This document shows, one piece after another, positions 1-8,252 of a stretch of DNA of 64,000 bases. This DNA is from Thermomonas flagellata. GTDB lineage: Bacteria > Pseudomonadota > Gammaproteobacteria > Xanthomonadales > Xanthomonadaceae. A model generated the notes under the pieces. That model was given only the letters and a program-made list of their open reading frames with translations. It was not told where the DNA came from and ran no database searches. The translations under genes and the position numbers were made by a program. The stretch is from NCBI RefSeq assembly GCF_022419185.1, contig NZ_JAJOZK010000011.1:38395-102394 (forward strand), given 5' to 3'. The number at the start of each line of letters is the position of its first letter. Position 1 is the stretch's first letter.

Positions 1-92
1 TGATGGGCAGCGAGGCCGAGGCCGAGGCGGCGCAGGCGGCGGCGCTGCGCGCGCTGGCCCAGCTCAACCGGCAGGCGGGGCAGGGGGCATGA
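1..92 (+). CDS. 3' end of an upstream gene (partial)
   Basis: A frame open at the left edge (codons in phase with position 3) runs to a TGA at 90-92. The visible residues are rich in Ala, Glu and Gln and end in LAQLNRQAGQGA, which suggests an alpha-helical C-terminus. The stop overlaps the next start in an ATGA, so the two genes are probably translationally coupled. Too little is visible to name a family. An ATG at 3-5 is in frame but is more likely internal. Confidence 0.5.
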   Translation, partial: MGSEAEAEAAQAAALRALAQLNRQAGQGA

Positions 93-949
93 GGCCGGCA
101 CCGCCCGCCGCCGTGCGCCCGCGCCTGCGGGTCGATTCCACCGCCAAGCGGCTGCTGTTCGCGACCGTGCGGGTGGACACCGAATTGGAGGACGGCAGCC
201 GCGGCTCGGGCACGGCGTTCGTGGTCCGCCACGCCTATCCCGGCGGCAGCGCCTGCTATGTGGTCAGCAACCGCCATCTGGTCGAGGGCGTGCGCCGCGG
301 CGGGCTGGTGTTCACCCGCGCCGAGGATGGCGAGCCGCGGATCGGGGCGCGCGTCGAGCTGGCCATCGAGGACTTCGCCCAGGCCTGGTTCCTGCACCCG
401 GATCCGGCGGTGGACCTGGCGCTGGTGCCGCTGCGCCCGCTCGAGCAGGCCGCGCAGGCGCAGGGCGTGCGTCTGTACTACAGCCCGATCGATACCCGGC
501 TGGCGCTGGATGCGGCCACCGCCGCGCGCCTGGACGCGCTCGAGGACGTGCTGTTCGTGGGTTACCCCAGCGGGGTCTGGGACCAGACGAACCTGATGCC
601 GATCCTGCGCCGCGGTACCACCGCCACCCCGCTGGCGCTGGACTTCGAGGGGCGCCCGGAGTTCCTGGTCGACGCCGCGGTGTTCCCCGGTTCCTCCGGC
701 AGCCCGGTGTTCGTGCACCAGCCGGAGACCGCCCCGGCGATGCACGGCGTCGGCCGCCAGATCCACTTCGCCGGGGTGGTGGCGGCGGTGTTCTTCCGCG
801 CGGACAGCGGGTTGCCGGTGCCGGCACCGGTGCCGGCGCAGCACGGCGGGCTGGCCGCGGCCACCGAGATGCTCGATCTTGGCCTGGTGATCAAGGCCGA
901 CGCGGTGCTCGGCCTGCTCGCGGCCTATCTGCGCCAGTACCCGCCATGA
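89..949 (+). CDS. Trypsin-like (S1 fold) serine peptidase, apparently cytoplasmic
   Basis: This 286-residue protein has the layout of a trypsin-fold peptidase. His63 lies in VVSNRHLVEG, Asp109 in DPAVDLALVPL, and the serine Ser203 in FPGSSGSPVF, matching the GxSGxP signature. Ser202 replaces the usual Asp just before the nucleophile. I see no signal peptide or membrane segment, so it may act inside the cell. Its start overlaps the stop of the gene before it, and its own stop overlaps the start of the next small gene (ATGA at 946), so three genes form a tight unit. The substrate is unknown. It could serve in protein quality control or in an uncharacterised defence or signalling pair, but nothing in the sequence decides this. 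Confidence 0.75.
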   Translation: MRPAPPAAVRPRLRVDSTAKRLLFATVRVDTELEDGSRGSGTAFVVRHAYPGGSACYVVSNRHLVEGVRRGGLVFTRAEDGEPRIGARVELAIEDFAQAWFLHPDPAVDLALVPLRPLEQAAQAQGVRLYYSPIDTRLALDAATAARLDALEDVLFVGYPSGVWDQTNLMPILRRGTTATPLALDFEGRPEFLVDAAVFPGSSGSPVFVHQPETAPAMHGVGRQIHFAGVVAAVFFRADSGLPVPAPVPAQHGGLAAATEMLDLGLVIKADAVLGLLAAYLRQYPP

Positions 950-1251
950 GCACGCCGCGACCGACCTATCCGGGGCTGCATGCCGACGGCCACGGGCTGA
1001 CCGCGCTCGGCCGGGTGGTGCTGGATGCCTGGGTGTTCGGCCTGCTGCCCGAGCACGAGGACTGCGCCGGCTGGGACCTGGGACGGATGCAGTCGCTGAT
1101 GCAACAGGTCGAGGCGCGCTGGGACATGCACGGCGGGCTGCCGAGCCGGCTGCCGCCGGACCTGCGCGAACGCCACGCGCGGATCTACGCCGAGGCCACC
1201 GCGCGCGCCGCCGCGCGCGGCTGGGACCCGGCGCTCGACGACGAGGCTTGA
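946..1251 (+). CDS. Small hypothetical protein in the protease operon
   Basis: A 101-residue acidic protein without signal peptide or membrane segment. The central part looks helical (RMQSLMQQVEARWDM) and the C-terminal third is Ala/Arg-rich. The ATG overlaps the TGA of the protease gene in an ATGA, which argues for coupled translation and a linked role. I do not recognise the family. Being fixed to a protease gene, it could be a substrate, inhibitor or adaptor, but that is only a guess from position. Confidence 0.6.
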   Translation: MSTPRPTYPGLHADGHGLTALGRVVLDAWVFGLLPEHEDCAGWDLGRMQSLMQQVEARWDMHGGLPSRLPPDLRERHARIYAEATARAAARGWDPALDDEA

Positions 1252-1257
1252 AGCGCG

Positions 1258-1545
1258 TCAGTCCTCGCCGCCGAGGCGGCCGACCGCGCAGCTGACGAAC
1301 GACTTGGCGCTCGCGGCCATCGCCGCCAGGCCGTCCACCGTGCCCTGCTCGGGATAGCCCAGCGCGCGCAGGCGCTCGGCGATCTGCGCGCGCAGCGCGG
1401 GGTCGGCCTCGACCTCGAGGTGGCCGCTGGCGGGGTCGAGCGCGACCACCCGTGCCTGCGGCACGGCCTCGACCGCCTTGCGGATGCTGTTGGCGCAACC
1501 GCCGCACTTGACGTTGGCCAGTTCGAACTGGAGCAGGCTGGGCAT
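1258..1545 (-). CDS. Heavy-metal-associated (HMA) domain protein
   Basis: A 95-residue protein whose first 70 residues form an HMA ferredoxin-like domain. The metal-binding pair is in NVKCGGCANSIRKAVE, close to the N-terminus as in copper chaperones and the N-terminal domains of P-type ATPases. The last 25 residues (MAASAKSFVSCAVGRLGGED) add a third Cys. The start at 1545 gives MPSLLQFELANVKCGGC, the normal HMA beginning; the longer upstream frame is low-complexity and not credible. It converges with the gene ending at 1251. No metal transporter is next to it, so copper or another soft metal is only the family expectation. Confidence 0.8.
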   Translation of the reverse strand: MPSLLQFELANVKCGGCANSIRKAVEAVPQARVVALDPASGHLEVEADPALRAQIAERLRALGYPEQGTVDGLAAMAASAKSFVSCAVGRLGGED

Positions 1546-1648
1546 GGCGGGACTCCCGGGGGAAAGGAACATCGACAGGCGAATTGTGCGCCCGCACGCG
1601 GGCACGCGCCTGAACCGCGGGCGCGCCGCGCTGCGGTATCGTTGGGGC

Positions 1649-2866
1649 ATGCTACCAGTCGCCCCGACCGCCGCCGACCCCGCCCCGACCGGGCTGGTGC
1701 TGCAGGGGGGCGGCGCGCGCACCGCCTACCAGGCCGGCGTGCTGGCCGGGGTGCTGGAGGTGCTCCAGGCGCGCTGGCCGGCGGCCTCGGCCAACCCGTT
1801 CCCGATCGTGTGCGGCACCTCGGCCGGGGCGATCAATGCCGGCTACTTCGCCGCCCATTGCAGCGACTGGCGCGCGGCGATCGCAGCCATGCCCGGCGAG
1901 TGGGAGCGCCTGACCCCGGGCGACGTGTTCCATGTCGGCACCCTGCCGCTGGCGCGCGGCGGACTGGGCTGGCTGCGCCTGTTCGCGTTCGGCTGGCTAT
2001 GGCGGCAGAACCCGCGCAGCCTGCTCGACAACCGCCCGCTGGAGCGCACGCTGGCGCGGCTGTTCCCGCCGGGGCGGCTGGCGGCGGCGCTCGAGGCCGG
2101 CGCGCTGGAGGCGCTGTCGGTGTCCGCCTCGGGCTATACCCTCGGCCGCCACGTCAGCTTCTTCCAGGCCGCGCGCGCGCATCCGGGCTGGCGCCAGCCC
2201 GGCGAATGGGCGGTGCCGGCGCAGATCGAGGTCGCGCACCTGCTCGCCTCCAGCGCGCTGCCCTTCATCTTCCCGGCGGTGCCGCTGGCATGCGGGGAGG
2301 GCACGGACTATTTCGGTGACGGCGCGATGCGCCAGCTCGCCCCGTTGGCGCCGGCCATCCATTTGGGCGCGCAGCGGATCCTGGCGATCGACGTAGCCGA
2401 GCCGCGCCCGCCGTGGCCGCCGCCGGCCGGCGCCGCGCCGGCCTATCCCAGCCTCGCCCAGATCGCCGGGCATGCGATGGCCTCGATCTTCCTCGATACC
2501 CTGCGCGCCGACGCGCACCAGGCCACCCGCATCAATGCGATGCTGGCGCAGGTGCCGCCGGCGCTGCGCGAGACCCTGCCGCTGCATCCGCTGCCGGTGC
2601 TGGCGATCTCGCCCTCGCAGTCGATCAGCGCGATCGCGGCGCGCTACTGGCGGAGCATGCCGGGTGCGGCGCGGCGCCTGCTGGAAGGCGTCGGCACCGG
2701 CCACGGCAGCGGCGCGATGCTGGCCAGCTACCTGCTGTTCACCGGCGACTACCTGCACGAGTTGGTGGAACTCGGCCGCGCGGACGCGCGCGCCCGGCGC
2801 GCCGAGCTGGAGGCCCTGCTGACTCCGCCCGGCCAGGCGCCGGCGGCGCGCCCGGAGGTGGCGTGA
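1649..2866 (+). CDS. Patatin-like phospholipase
   Basis: A 405-residue patatin-family serine hydrolase expected to cleave acyl esters of phospholipids. The oxyanion-hole loop is LQGGGARTAYQAG (residues 18-30), the nucleophile elbow is GTSAG with Ser58, and the catalytic Asp is in FGDGAMRQL (Asp224). These are the three required elements. The size fits bacterial cytosolic patatins. I chose ATG 1649 because the protein then begins just before the glycine-rich loop; the open frame extends further upstream without conserved features. Its TGA overlaps the GTG of the LD-carboxypeptidase gene (GTGA), so the two are cotranslated. Confidence 0.88.
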   Translation: MLPVAPTAADPAPTGLVLQGGGARTAYQAGVLAGVLEVLQARWPAASANPFPIVCGTSAGAINAGYFAAHCSDWRAAIAAMPGEWERLTPGDVFHVGTLPLARGGLGWLRLFAFGWLWRQNPRSLLDNRPLERTLARLFPPGRLAAALEAGALEALSVSASGYTLGRHVSFFQAARAHPGWRQPGEWAVPAQIEVAHLLASSALPFIFPAVPLACGEGTDYFGDGAMRQLAPLAPAIHLGAQRILAIDVAEPRPPWPPPAGAAPAYPSLAQIAGHAMASIFLDTLRADAHQATRINAMLAQVPPALRETLPLHPLPVLAISPSQSISAIAARYWRSMPGAARRLLEGVGTGHGSGAMLASYLLFTGDYLHELVELGRADARARRAELEALLTPPGQAPAARPEVA

Positions 2867-3915
2867 ACCGGCGCGGCTTCCTCGCCGCCGCGGCGGCAGC
2901 GGCTATGCTGTCGGCCATGCCGACGCCGCCTGCCCATCCCGCCCCGGCCCGCCGCCCGCGGCTCGGCAGCCTGCTGCCGCATCCGCTGCGCGCGGGCGAC
3001 ACCGTGGCCCTGCTCAGCCCGTCCTCGCCGGTCGAGGACAGCCTCGCCCTGCAGCTGGCGCGCGAGGCGCTGGAGGCGCTGGGCCTGCGGGTGGCGCTCG
3101 GCGCGCATGCCGGCGCGCGCCGCGGCTACCTGGCCGGGGACGACGCCGCGCGCGCGGCCGACCTCAACGCCGCGTTCGCGGACCCGGCCATCCGCGGCAT
3201 CGTCTGCGTGCGCGGCGGCTACGGCGCGATGCGGCTACTGCCGCGGCTCGACTATGCCGCGGTGCGGCGCGATCCCAAGCCGGTGCTCGGCTACTCGGAC
3301 ATCACCGCGCTGCTGTGCGGGCTGGCCGCGCAGACCGGGTTGGTCGGCTTCCACGGCCCGGTCGCCGCCGGCAGCTGGCCCGCCTTCAACGCCGCCCAGT
3401 TCCGGCAGCTGCTGCTGGAGCGCGCGCTGCCCGAGTACGCCAATCCGCAGGAGCGCGGGGACGACCTGGTGGTGCGCCAGAACCGCACCGTGACCATCAC
3501 CGGCGGGCGCGCCCGTGGGCCCTTGGTCGGCGGCAACCTGGCGGTGCTGGCGGCGCTGGTCGGCACTCCGTACCTGCCGGAGTTCGACGGCGCCATCCTG
3601 TTCCTCGAGGACGTGGGCGAGGCGCCGTACCGGATCGACCGCATGTTCGCGACCCTGCGCCTGGCCGGGCTGCTCGACCGCGTGGCCGGGGTCGTGTTCG
3701 GGCAATGCACCGATTGCAAGCCCGGCGACGGCTACGGATCGCTCACGCTGGAGCAGATCCTCGACGACTACGTGCGCCCGCTGGGCATCCCGGCCTACCG
3801 CGGGGCGCAGATCGGGCACCTGCGCGAGCAGTTCATCGTGCCGGTCGGGGGGCAGGTCGAGCTGGATGCCGACGCCGGCCGCTTCCGCCTGCTGGATCCG
3901 GTGTTCCAGGGCTGA
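2863..3915 (+). CDS. S66 family LD-carboxypeptidase with Tat-like signal
   Basis: A 350-residue member of peptidase family S66, which removes the terminal D-alanine from muropeptide tetrapeptides (LdcA) or cleaves related amide bonds (MccF). Visible active-site parts are the nucleophile Ser145 in LGYSDIT, the acid in FLEDVGEAPYRIDR (around 248-260) and His319 in QIGHL. The GTG start at 2863 gives an N-terminus with RRGFL followed by an Ala-rich stretch, a twin-arginine type signal, so the enzyme is probably exported. That differs from cytoplasmic E. coli LdcA. It overlaps the patatin gene by four bases, which suggests a shared envelope-turnover role. Confidence 0.88.
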   Translation: MNRRGFLAAAAAAAMLSAMPTPPAHPAPARRPRLGSLLPHPLRAGDTVALLSPSSPVEDSLALQLAREALEALGLRVALGAHAGARRGYLAGDDAARAADLNAAFADPAIRGIVCVRGGYGAMRLLPRLDYAAVRRDPKPVLGYSDITALLCGLAAQTGLVGFHGPVAAGSWPAFNAAQFRQLLLERALPEYANPQERGDDLVVRQNRTVTITGGRARGPLVGGNLAVLAALVGTPYLPEFDGAILFLEDVGEAPYRIDRMFATLRLAGLLDRVAGVVFGQCTDCKPGDGYGSLTLEQILDDYVRPLGIPAYRGAQIGHLREQFIVPVGGQVELDADAGRFRLLDPVFQG

Positions 3916-3920
3916 CCGCC

Positions 3921-4136
3921 ATGCCCACGCGCCTGCCGCCCGATCCTGGCCGCCTGCCGCCGTGGAAGCGGCGGCGTCCGCCCGGCCCGCGCACCCCGCT
4001 CAGCCCCGCCCAGCGCGCGGCCGCGCAGGCGCGCGCGGCGCAGGCCGGGCGCCGCTATCCGAACCTGGTCGACAACCTGTGGGCGGCCCGCCACGTGCCG
4101 CGCGGCGAGGTGCCCGCGGCGGGCGAGGAGGAATGA
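3921..4136 (+). CDS. Small basic conserved protein
   Basis: A 71-residue protein starting five bases after the LD-carboxypeptidase stop. The N-terminal half is rich in Pro, Arg and Ala (WKRRRPPGPR), and the C-terminal half holds RRYPNLVDNLWAARHVPRG. I remember a similar motif from small xanthomonad proteins of unknown function. There is no membrane segment. It is probably the third gene of the patatin operon. Its basic character would allow nucleic-acid or membrane-surface binding, but no function is established. Confidence 0.6.
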   Translation: MPTRLPPDPGRLPPWKRRRPPGPRTPLSPAQRAAAQARAAQAGRRYPNLVDNLWAARHVPRGEVPAAGEEE

Positions 4137-4139
4137 GCC

Positions 4140-4796
4140 TCAGCGTCCGAGGCGGTTGATCTCGGCGTTCTCCACCACCGCCGGCGGCGCCGGCATCCGC
4201 GCCAGCGCCAGCAGCGCGCGCCCGACCCGGGCGGTGTCGGTCAGCAGCGCCGGCGCGAGTTGGGCGCCGAGGCGCAGGCCGGGCCCGGCGAGCCGGTAGA
4301 ACGGGCGCATCCACGGGTGCGGGCTGCGCTCGTCGTGGCGGGGGGCGATCCCGCCCGGGCGCAGCATCACGGTCACGATCGGCAGCGCGCGCAGGGCGCG
4401 TTCGGTCTCGCCCTTGACCCGCATCGGCATCAGCCGGCTGGCCGGGTCGGCACCCGCCCCGGAGATGTACAGGAAGCGCCCGGACGGATTGGCCGCCGCA
4501 TAGGCGCGCGCCACGTGCAGGGTCAGGTCGAGGGTGACGTGGCGGTAGGTCGGCTCGGGCGTGCCCAGCGGCGGCGCGCCGGCGCAGTAGAAGCAGGCCT
4601 CCCAGCCGCGCAGGCGCTCGCCCAGCGCGTCCAGGGCGTCGTAGGCCGGGACCTGCAGCAGGGCGAGCCGGGGATCGCCCACCGCCGTCGGATGCCGCAC
4701 CAGCAGCCCGACCGCGGTCACGCCCGGATCGGCCAGCACCTCGTGCAGCACGCCCTGGCCGACCAGGCCGGTGGCGCCGGCGATCAGGATGCGCAT
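4140..4796 (-). CDS. NAD(P)-binding Rossmann-fold protein (HTATIP2/epimerase-like)
   Basis: A 218-residue protein with the nucleotide-binding loop AGATGLVGQG directly after the start MRILI, typical of atypical short-chain dehydrogenases that bind NAD(P)H. A later stretch, RFLYISGAGADP, corresponds to the strand carrying the catalytic serine in this group, and RVKGETERAL may supply the active-site lysine. It resembles the HTATIP2-like and NmrA-like proteins whose substrates are mostly unknown. The ATG at 4796 is well placed; the frame upstream is a shadow of the SDR gene. It converges with the small basic gene, leaving only three bases between stops. Confidence 0.78.
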   Translation of the reverse strand: MRILIAGATGLVGQGVLHEVLADPGVTAVGLLVRHPTAVGDPRLALLQVPAYDALDALGERLRGWEACFYCAGAPPLGTPEPTYRHVTLDLTLHVARAYAAANPSGRFLYISGAGADPASRLMPMRVKGETERALRALPIVTVMLRPGGIAPRHDERSPHPWMRPFYRLAGPGLRLGAQLAPALLTDTARVGRALLALARMPAPPAVVENAEINRLGR

Positions 4797-4917
4797 GGCG
4801 AGGCCTCCGTGCAGCGACTGCACCAGTGTACGCAGGCCGGCGCCGGCGGGATGCGCAGGCCTGCATCCGCGCGGCCGCCGGCTGCGTGCAGCGGCCAGGT
4901 TTCTTCGGAGTGATGGC

Positions 4918-5715
4918 ATGTCCGTGCCCGCACCAGCACCCGTTCCGCCCGTGCACGGCCTGCAGGGGCCGGCCACGTGCCTGGTCACCGGCGCCGGCGG
5001 CGGCATCGGCCAGGCCGCGCTGGCGCAGCTGCTCGCGCATCCGCAGGTGGCGCAGGTGCATGCGGTCGTCCGCCGCGCGCCGGGCGCGGATCCTCTGGCG
5101 GCGCTGGCGCAGGCGCATCCCGGCCGCCTGCACCTGCATCTGGCCGACCTCACCGACGAAGCGGCGCTGCAGCGGCTGGCCGATGCGGTTGCCGCATCGA
5201 CGCCCGCACTGCACCTCGTGCTGCATTGCGCCGGCCTGCTGCACGCGCCCGGCCTGCAGCCGGAGCGCGCGCTGGCGCAGGTGCGCCTGGCCGCACTGCA
5301 GCAGGTGTTCGCGATCGACGCCTTCGCGCCGATCCTGCTCGCGCGGGTGCTGGAGCCGCTGCTGCCGCGCGCGCAGCAGGCGGTGTACGCCTCGCTGTCG
5401 GCGCGGGTGGGCTCGATCGGCGACAACCGGCTCGGCGGCTGGTACGCCTACCGCGCGGCCAAGGCCGCGCAGAACCAGCTGCTGCATACGCTGGCGATCG
5501 AGTGGCGGCGCACGCGCCCGCAGGCCACCTGCCTGCTGCTGCACCCGGGGACGGTGGACACGCCGCTGTCGCGGCCATTCCAGGCGCGCCTGCCGCCCGG
5601 GCAACTGATCACGCCCGCGCAGGCGGCGGCGCGCCTGCTGGCGGTGATCGCGGCGGCCACGCCGGCGGACAGCGGGCGCTTCCTGGCCTGGGACGGCGCG
5701 CCGATCCCGTGGTGA
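4918..5715 (+). CDS. Short-chain dehydrogenase/reductase (C-factor-like)
   Basis: A 265-residue classical SDR. It shows the cofactor loop TGAGGGIGQ (about residue 24), the HCAGLLH strand, the catalytic Ser in YASLSARVGSI and the YxxxK pair in WYAYRAAKAAQNQL. The motif GGWYAYRAAKAAQN and the GTVDTPLSRPF near the end are typical of the CsgA/C-factor-type SDRs found in many proteobacteria; a role in cell signalling or cardiolipin metabolism has been proposed for that group. It is divergent from the NAD-binding gene, with 121 bases between the starts. The ATG at 4918 is chosen since the glycine-rich loop follows in 25 residues. Confidence 0.85.
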   Translation: MSVPAPAPVPPVHGLQGPATCLVTGAGGGIGQAALAQLLAHPQVAQVHAVVRRAPGADPLAALAQAHPGRLHLHLADLTDEAALQRLADAVAASTPALHLVLHCAGLLHAPGLQPERALAQVRLAALQQVFAIDAFAPILLARVLEPLLPRAQQAVYASLSARVGSIGDNRLGGWYAYRAAKAAQNQLLHTLAIEWRRTRPQATCLLLHPGTVDTPLSRPFQARLPPGQLITPAQAAARLLAVIAAATPADSGRFLAWDGAPIPW

Positions 5716-5723
5716 GCGCACGC

Positions 5724-5731
5724 GCGACAAT
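5724..5731 (+). promoter_or_regulatory. Candidate -10 element of the DUF3228 gene
   Basis: GCGACAAT lies 27 bases before the ATG at 5759. The same octamer occurs 27 bases before the acyltransferase start at 8253. The spacing fits a -10 box followed by a short leader. No convincing -35 box is visible. Confidence 0.35.
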
Positions 5732-5758
5732 GACGGCAGGTTCCCGACGAGGCTGCCC

Positions 5759-6316
5759 ATGCGCATCGTGCTCACCGACTTCGCCCGTGCCCGCCTGTTC
5801 CGCGACCCGCCGCGCCGCGATGGGCTGCAGGACCTGACCCCGGAGGCCTTCGAGCGCGCGCTCAACGAACGCATCCCGCTGCGCGACCTCCCCGGCTACG
5901 CGCCGTTCTGCCGCCTGCACGTGCACCGCAACTGGACCCGCACGCGCGCTTCGGCGATCCCGATCACCGCCGACAACCGCCATCTGCTGCGCAGCGATTA
6001 CGAGGCGCGCACCGAGGCGGAGCTGCCGGTGCTAGTGCGCTGGTTCGAGGGGGTGGAGGCGCCGCGCGCGGAATACCTGATCCCGATCCTGTACGACCGC
6101 GCCCAGCTCGCGAAGGAAGGGCAGCCGATCGCGGGCGAGTGGGGCGTGGTCGGCTGCCTGTTCACCCTGGCGCCGGAGCCGACCCCGATGGCGCCGATCA
6201 CGCTGCTGCGCAATGCGCTGGGGGTGGCCGAGGGCGGCTCGGGGGTGGCGCTGGACCGCGACGCCTATCGGCAGAGCGTGGCGTTCTGGCGCACCCATGC
6301 GAACTGGCGCGGCTGA
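5759..6316 (+). CDS. DUF3228 family protein
   Basis: A 185-residue soluble protein matching, from memory, the DUF3228 family of unknown function. Characteristic stretches include ADNRHLLRSDYEARTEAELPVL, the block around AEYLIPILYDRAQL, and the block from EWGVVGCLFTLAPE to PMAPITLLRNALG. Full family length is present and there is no signal peptide or membrane segment. It starts 43 bases after the SDR stop with its own candidate -10 element. No reaction is known for the family. Confidence 0.8.
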   Translation: MRIVLTDFARARLFRDPPRRDGLQDLTPEAFERALNERIPLRDLPGYAPFCRLHVHRNWTRTRASAIPITADNRHLLRSDYEARTEAELPVLVRWFEGVEAPRAEYLIPILYDRAQLAKEGQPIAGEWGVVGCLFTLAPEPTPMAPITLLRNALGVAEGGSGVALDRDAYRQSVAFWRTHANWRG

Positions 6317-6396
6317 GGCTGCATCCACCCCCGCGCATCGGGCGTACGGGTCAGGGCCGGCGGCGTGCCGGTTCCCCCGACATAAGGAGCGTCACC

Positions 6397-7167
6397 ATGC
6401 ACCGTCCCTCCGGATTCGTCCTGCTGCTTGCCTCCCTGCTGCCGGCCGCCGCCATGGCCCAGGAAGGCCCGACCTTCTCGGTGTTCGGCGGCCGCGACCT
6501 GTCGGTCAGCGGCGACGTGCACAAGGGGGCGACTGCCCCGATCGCCGACCTCGGCCCGCTCAACCCCGCGTTGGCCGGCGTGTCCGCGGAGCTGCGCATC
6601 CAGCCGCGCTCGTACGATGCGATCTACGGCAAGGCCAACAGCTTCGGGGTGGAGATGGGCTGGCCGATGGGCCCGGGCGAGTGGTTCGGGCAACTGGTCT
6701 CGACCCGCTCCGGCGCCGACCAGGTGCAGGTCGGCGGCGCGTTCGTGCCGGCGCTGAACACGACCCTGCCGGTGTATGGGCGCTTCGGCCGCTACAAGAG
6801 CCTGGCGCTGGAAGGCGGGTACCGCTACTACTTCAGCCAGGGCGAACTGCGGCCGTACGTGGCCGGGCGTCTGGGCACCTCCCGCGTGGACCGCATCAAT
6901 GCCACCTTCACCATCCCCGACGCGAACATCGCCCTGAACAACGTGCCGTTCTTCGACAGCGGCTGGCGCTTCAGCACCGGCGCCGACGCCGGCTTGCTGT
7001 GGCAGATCAACCCGCAGGCCGCGGTCGGCCTCGAGGTCGGCGTGCGTTACCACGGCAAGCTCAAGGGCAACGACAGCGCGCTGGTCGGCTTGGGCCTGGC
7101 CAGCATCAACGACACCGGCGCGCGCACGTCGTGGCCGGTCAACCTGCGCCTGCAGTTCCGTTTCTGA
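6397..7167 (+). CDS. Outer-membrane beta-barrel protein
   Basis: A 256-residue exported protein. The N-terminus has a clear Sec signal ending near AAAMAQ (about residue 22). The rest alternates hydrophobic and polar residues and ends LRLQFRF with a terminal Phe, the usual signature for insertion by the Bam machinery. Strand-like segments with aromatic girdles (GGYRYYFSQGELRPYVAGRLG, DSGWRFSTGADAGL) support an OmpW/OmpA-type eight-stranded barrel. A good ribosome site (AAGGAG) sits about eight bases before the ATG. An intrinsic terminator follows, so the gene is probably a single transcription unit. Its ligand or role is not visible. Confidence 0.82.
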   Translation: MHRPSGFVLLLASLLPAAAMAQEGPTFSVFGGRDLSVSGDVHKGATAPIADLGPLNPALAGVSAELRIQPRSYDAIYGKANSFGVEMGWPMGPGEWFGQLVSTRSGADQVQVGGAFVPALNTTLPVYGRFGRYKSLALEGGYRYYFSQGELRPYVAGRLGTSRVDRINATFTIPDANIALNNVPFFDSGWRFSTGADAGLLWQINPQAAVGLEVGVRYHGKLKGNDSALVGLGLASINDTGARTSWPVNLRLQFRF

Positions 7168-7210
7168 CCCGACCGGATGCGCGCGGGCGCCGCGCATCCT
7201 TTCCCTCCAC

Positions 7211-7237
7211 GGGCCGCTGCGTGCGGCCCGCTTTTTT
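7211..7237 (+). terminator. Intrinsic (Rho-independent) terminator
   Basis: A perfect seven-base stem, GGGCCGC paired with GCGGCCC, with a TGCGT loop is followed by GC and six T residues. It lies 44 bases after the outer-membrane protein stop. It is the only textbook stem plus T-tract terminator I found in the window. Confidence 0.85.
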
Positions 7238-7259
7238 GCGCGGCTGCGGCGCGTCGCGA

Positions 7260-7484
7260 TCAGCGCGCGGGTTTGCGCCGGCCGCTCGCGGGCGGGGTCG
7301 GGGGCTTGCGCTGCTCGGGACTGGAGCGGAACGGGGAGACCGCCTGGAACTGGCGCAGCGGCGTGTTGCCGAGCACCTCGATCTTGCCGCCGCGCTTGCG
7401 GAATTCGCGCAGGTCCGCGGCGATGCGTTCGTGGGTCAGGGGGGCGGTGTCGGCGGCGGCCGCCGAAGTCGGCTTGCGGGGCAT
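7260..7484 (-). CDS. Small conserved protein of unknown function
   Basis: A 74-residue protein with a helical core THERIAADLREFRKRGGKIEVLGNTPLR and a basic Pro-rich tail. The core resembles small proteobacterial proteins that I cannot name; the pattern of a charged helix followed by GGKIEVLG recurs in several small phage- and host-encoded regulators. It has no export signal. A plausible sigma70 promoter lies just upstream on the minus strand. It converges with the terminator of the preceding barrel gene. Confidence 0.6.
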   Translation of the reverse strand: MPRKPTSAAAADTAPLTHERIAADLREFRKRGGKIEVLGNTPLRQFQAVSPFRSSPEQRKPPTPPASGRRKPAR

Positions 7485-7514
7485 TGCGCTCCCTTCGGGT
7501 CTTGCGAGTGTGCG

Positions 7515-7543
7515 ATCTTAGCAAATCATTGATTTTTCTGCAA
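7515..7543 (-). promoter_or_regulatory. Candidate sigma70 promoter for the small gene at 7260-7484
   Basis: Reading the minus strand, TTGCAG (7543-7538) and TAAGAT (7520-7515) are separated by exactly 17 bases in a strikingly AT-rich patch. The -10 box is about 30 bases before the ATG. The -35 box matches only half of the consensus. Confidence 0.4.
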
Positions 7544-7639
7544 CAAAGCCGCGTTTCCTCGCGTTTTTCGACGCATGGATGCAACGGTTGCGCCGCCTGC
7601 GCCGTTGCCAATCCGGGGAGTGGGCCGCAGCATGGCGGC

Positions 7640-8188
7640 ATGCCGCGTCTCACCCAGCCCACGTTCCTGCACCTGCCCTGGCCGGTATGGGCGTTGGTGC
7701 CCGCCGCGCTGGCGGTGCCTGCGCTGCTGATGCGGTTCTGGCCGCAGTCCGGGGTGGAGTGGGAACTGTCGGATTTCGCCATGATGGCGGTGCTGCTAAG
7801 CACAGCGCTGCTGGCCTTGGCCGCGGGATGGCGCCGGATCGGGCGCGGGCGCGCACGCTGGTGGCTCGCGCTGGCGGTGCTGCTCGGCTTCGGCCAGGTC
7901 TGGGCCGATCTGGCGGTGGGTCTGTTCGGCGCGCCCGGGGGCGCCTGGAACCTCGCGCTGCTGGCGTTGCCGCTGCTCGTGCTGGTCGGCATCGGCGCCG
8001 GGCGCGCCCGCCTGCGGACGCTGGCGCGGGGATTGCCAGTGGTCGCGCTGCTGCAGGCCGGGCTGGCCGCGCTGGCCTGCGCCGGCGGCGCCGCGCAGGT
8101 GCGCGAGGCGCTGTTCCTGCTGGTGCCCGCTGCAGGCTGGGCACTGGCGGGCTGGCAGTTGCGGTCGGTGCTGCCGCGGATGCCTTGA
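7640..8188 (+). CDS. Polytopic inner-membrane protein
   Basis: A 182-residue protein made almost wholly of hydrophobic segments. I count about five: near residues 13-30, 40-60, 70-88, 95-110 and 120-160, with short Arg-rich loops such as WRRIGRGRARWW between them. There is no recognisable family motif. ATG 7640 is used because it precedes the first membrane segment; an overlapping ATG at 7632 is in another frame. It precedes the acyltransferase gene by 64 bases on the same strand and may be its partner, but this is position only. Confidence 0.6.
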   Translation: MPRLTQPTFLHLPWPVWALVPAALAVPALLMRFWPQSGVEWELSDFAMMAVLLSTALLALAAGWRRIGRGRARWWLALAVLLGFGQVWADLAVGLFGAPGGAWNLALLALPLLVLVGIGAGRARLRTLARGLPVVALLQAGLAALACAGGAAQVREALFLLVPAAGWALAGWQLRSVLPRMP

Positions 8189-8217
8189 TCCGGCGCAGGA
8201 CGCCTGCCGGCGATTCC

Positions 8218-8225
8218 GCGACAAT
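8218..8225 (+). promoter_or_regulatory. Candidate -10 element of the acyltransferase gene
   Basis: GCGACAAT lies 27 bases before the ATG at 8253. Sequence and spacing are identical to the element before the DUF3228 gene. Confidence 0.35.
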
Positions 8226-8252
8226 CCCGGCCCGCTCCCCGGTGCCGTTCCG

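Noticed and set aside
7485..7639. AT-rich patch as a remnant of a mobile element
   Set aside because: It is only about 40 bases long, has no flanking repeats and is well explained as the promoter of the small minus-strand gene.
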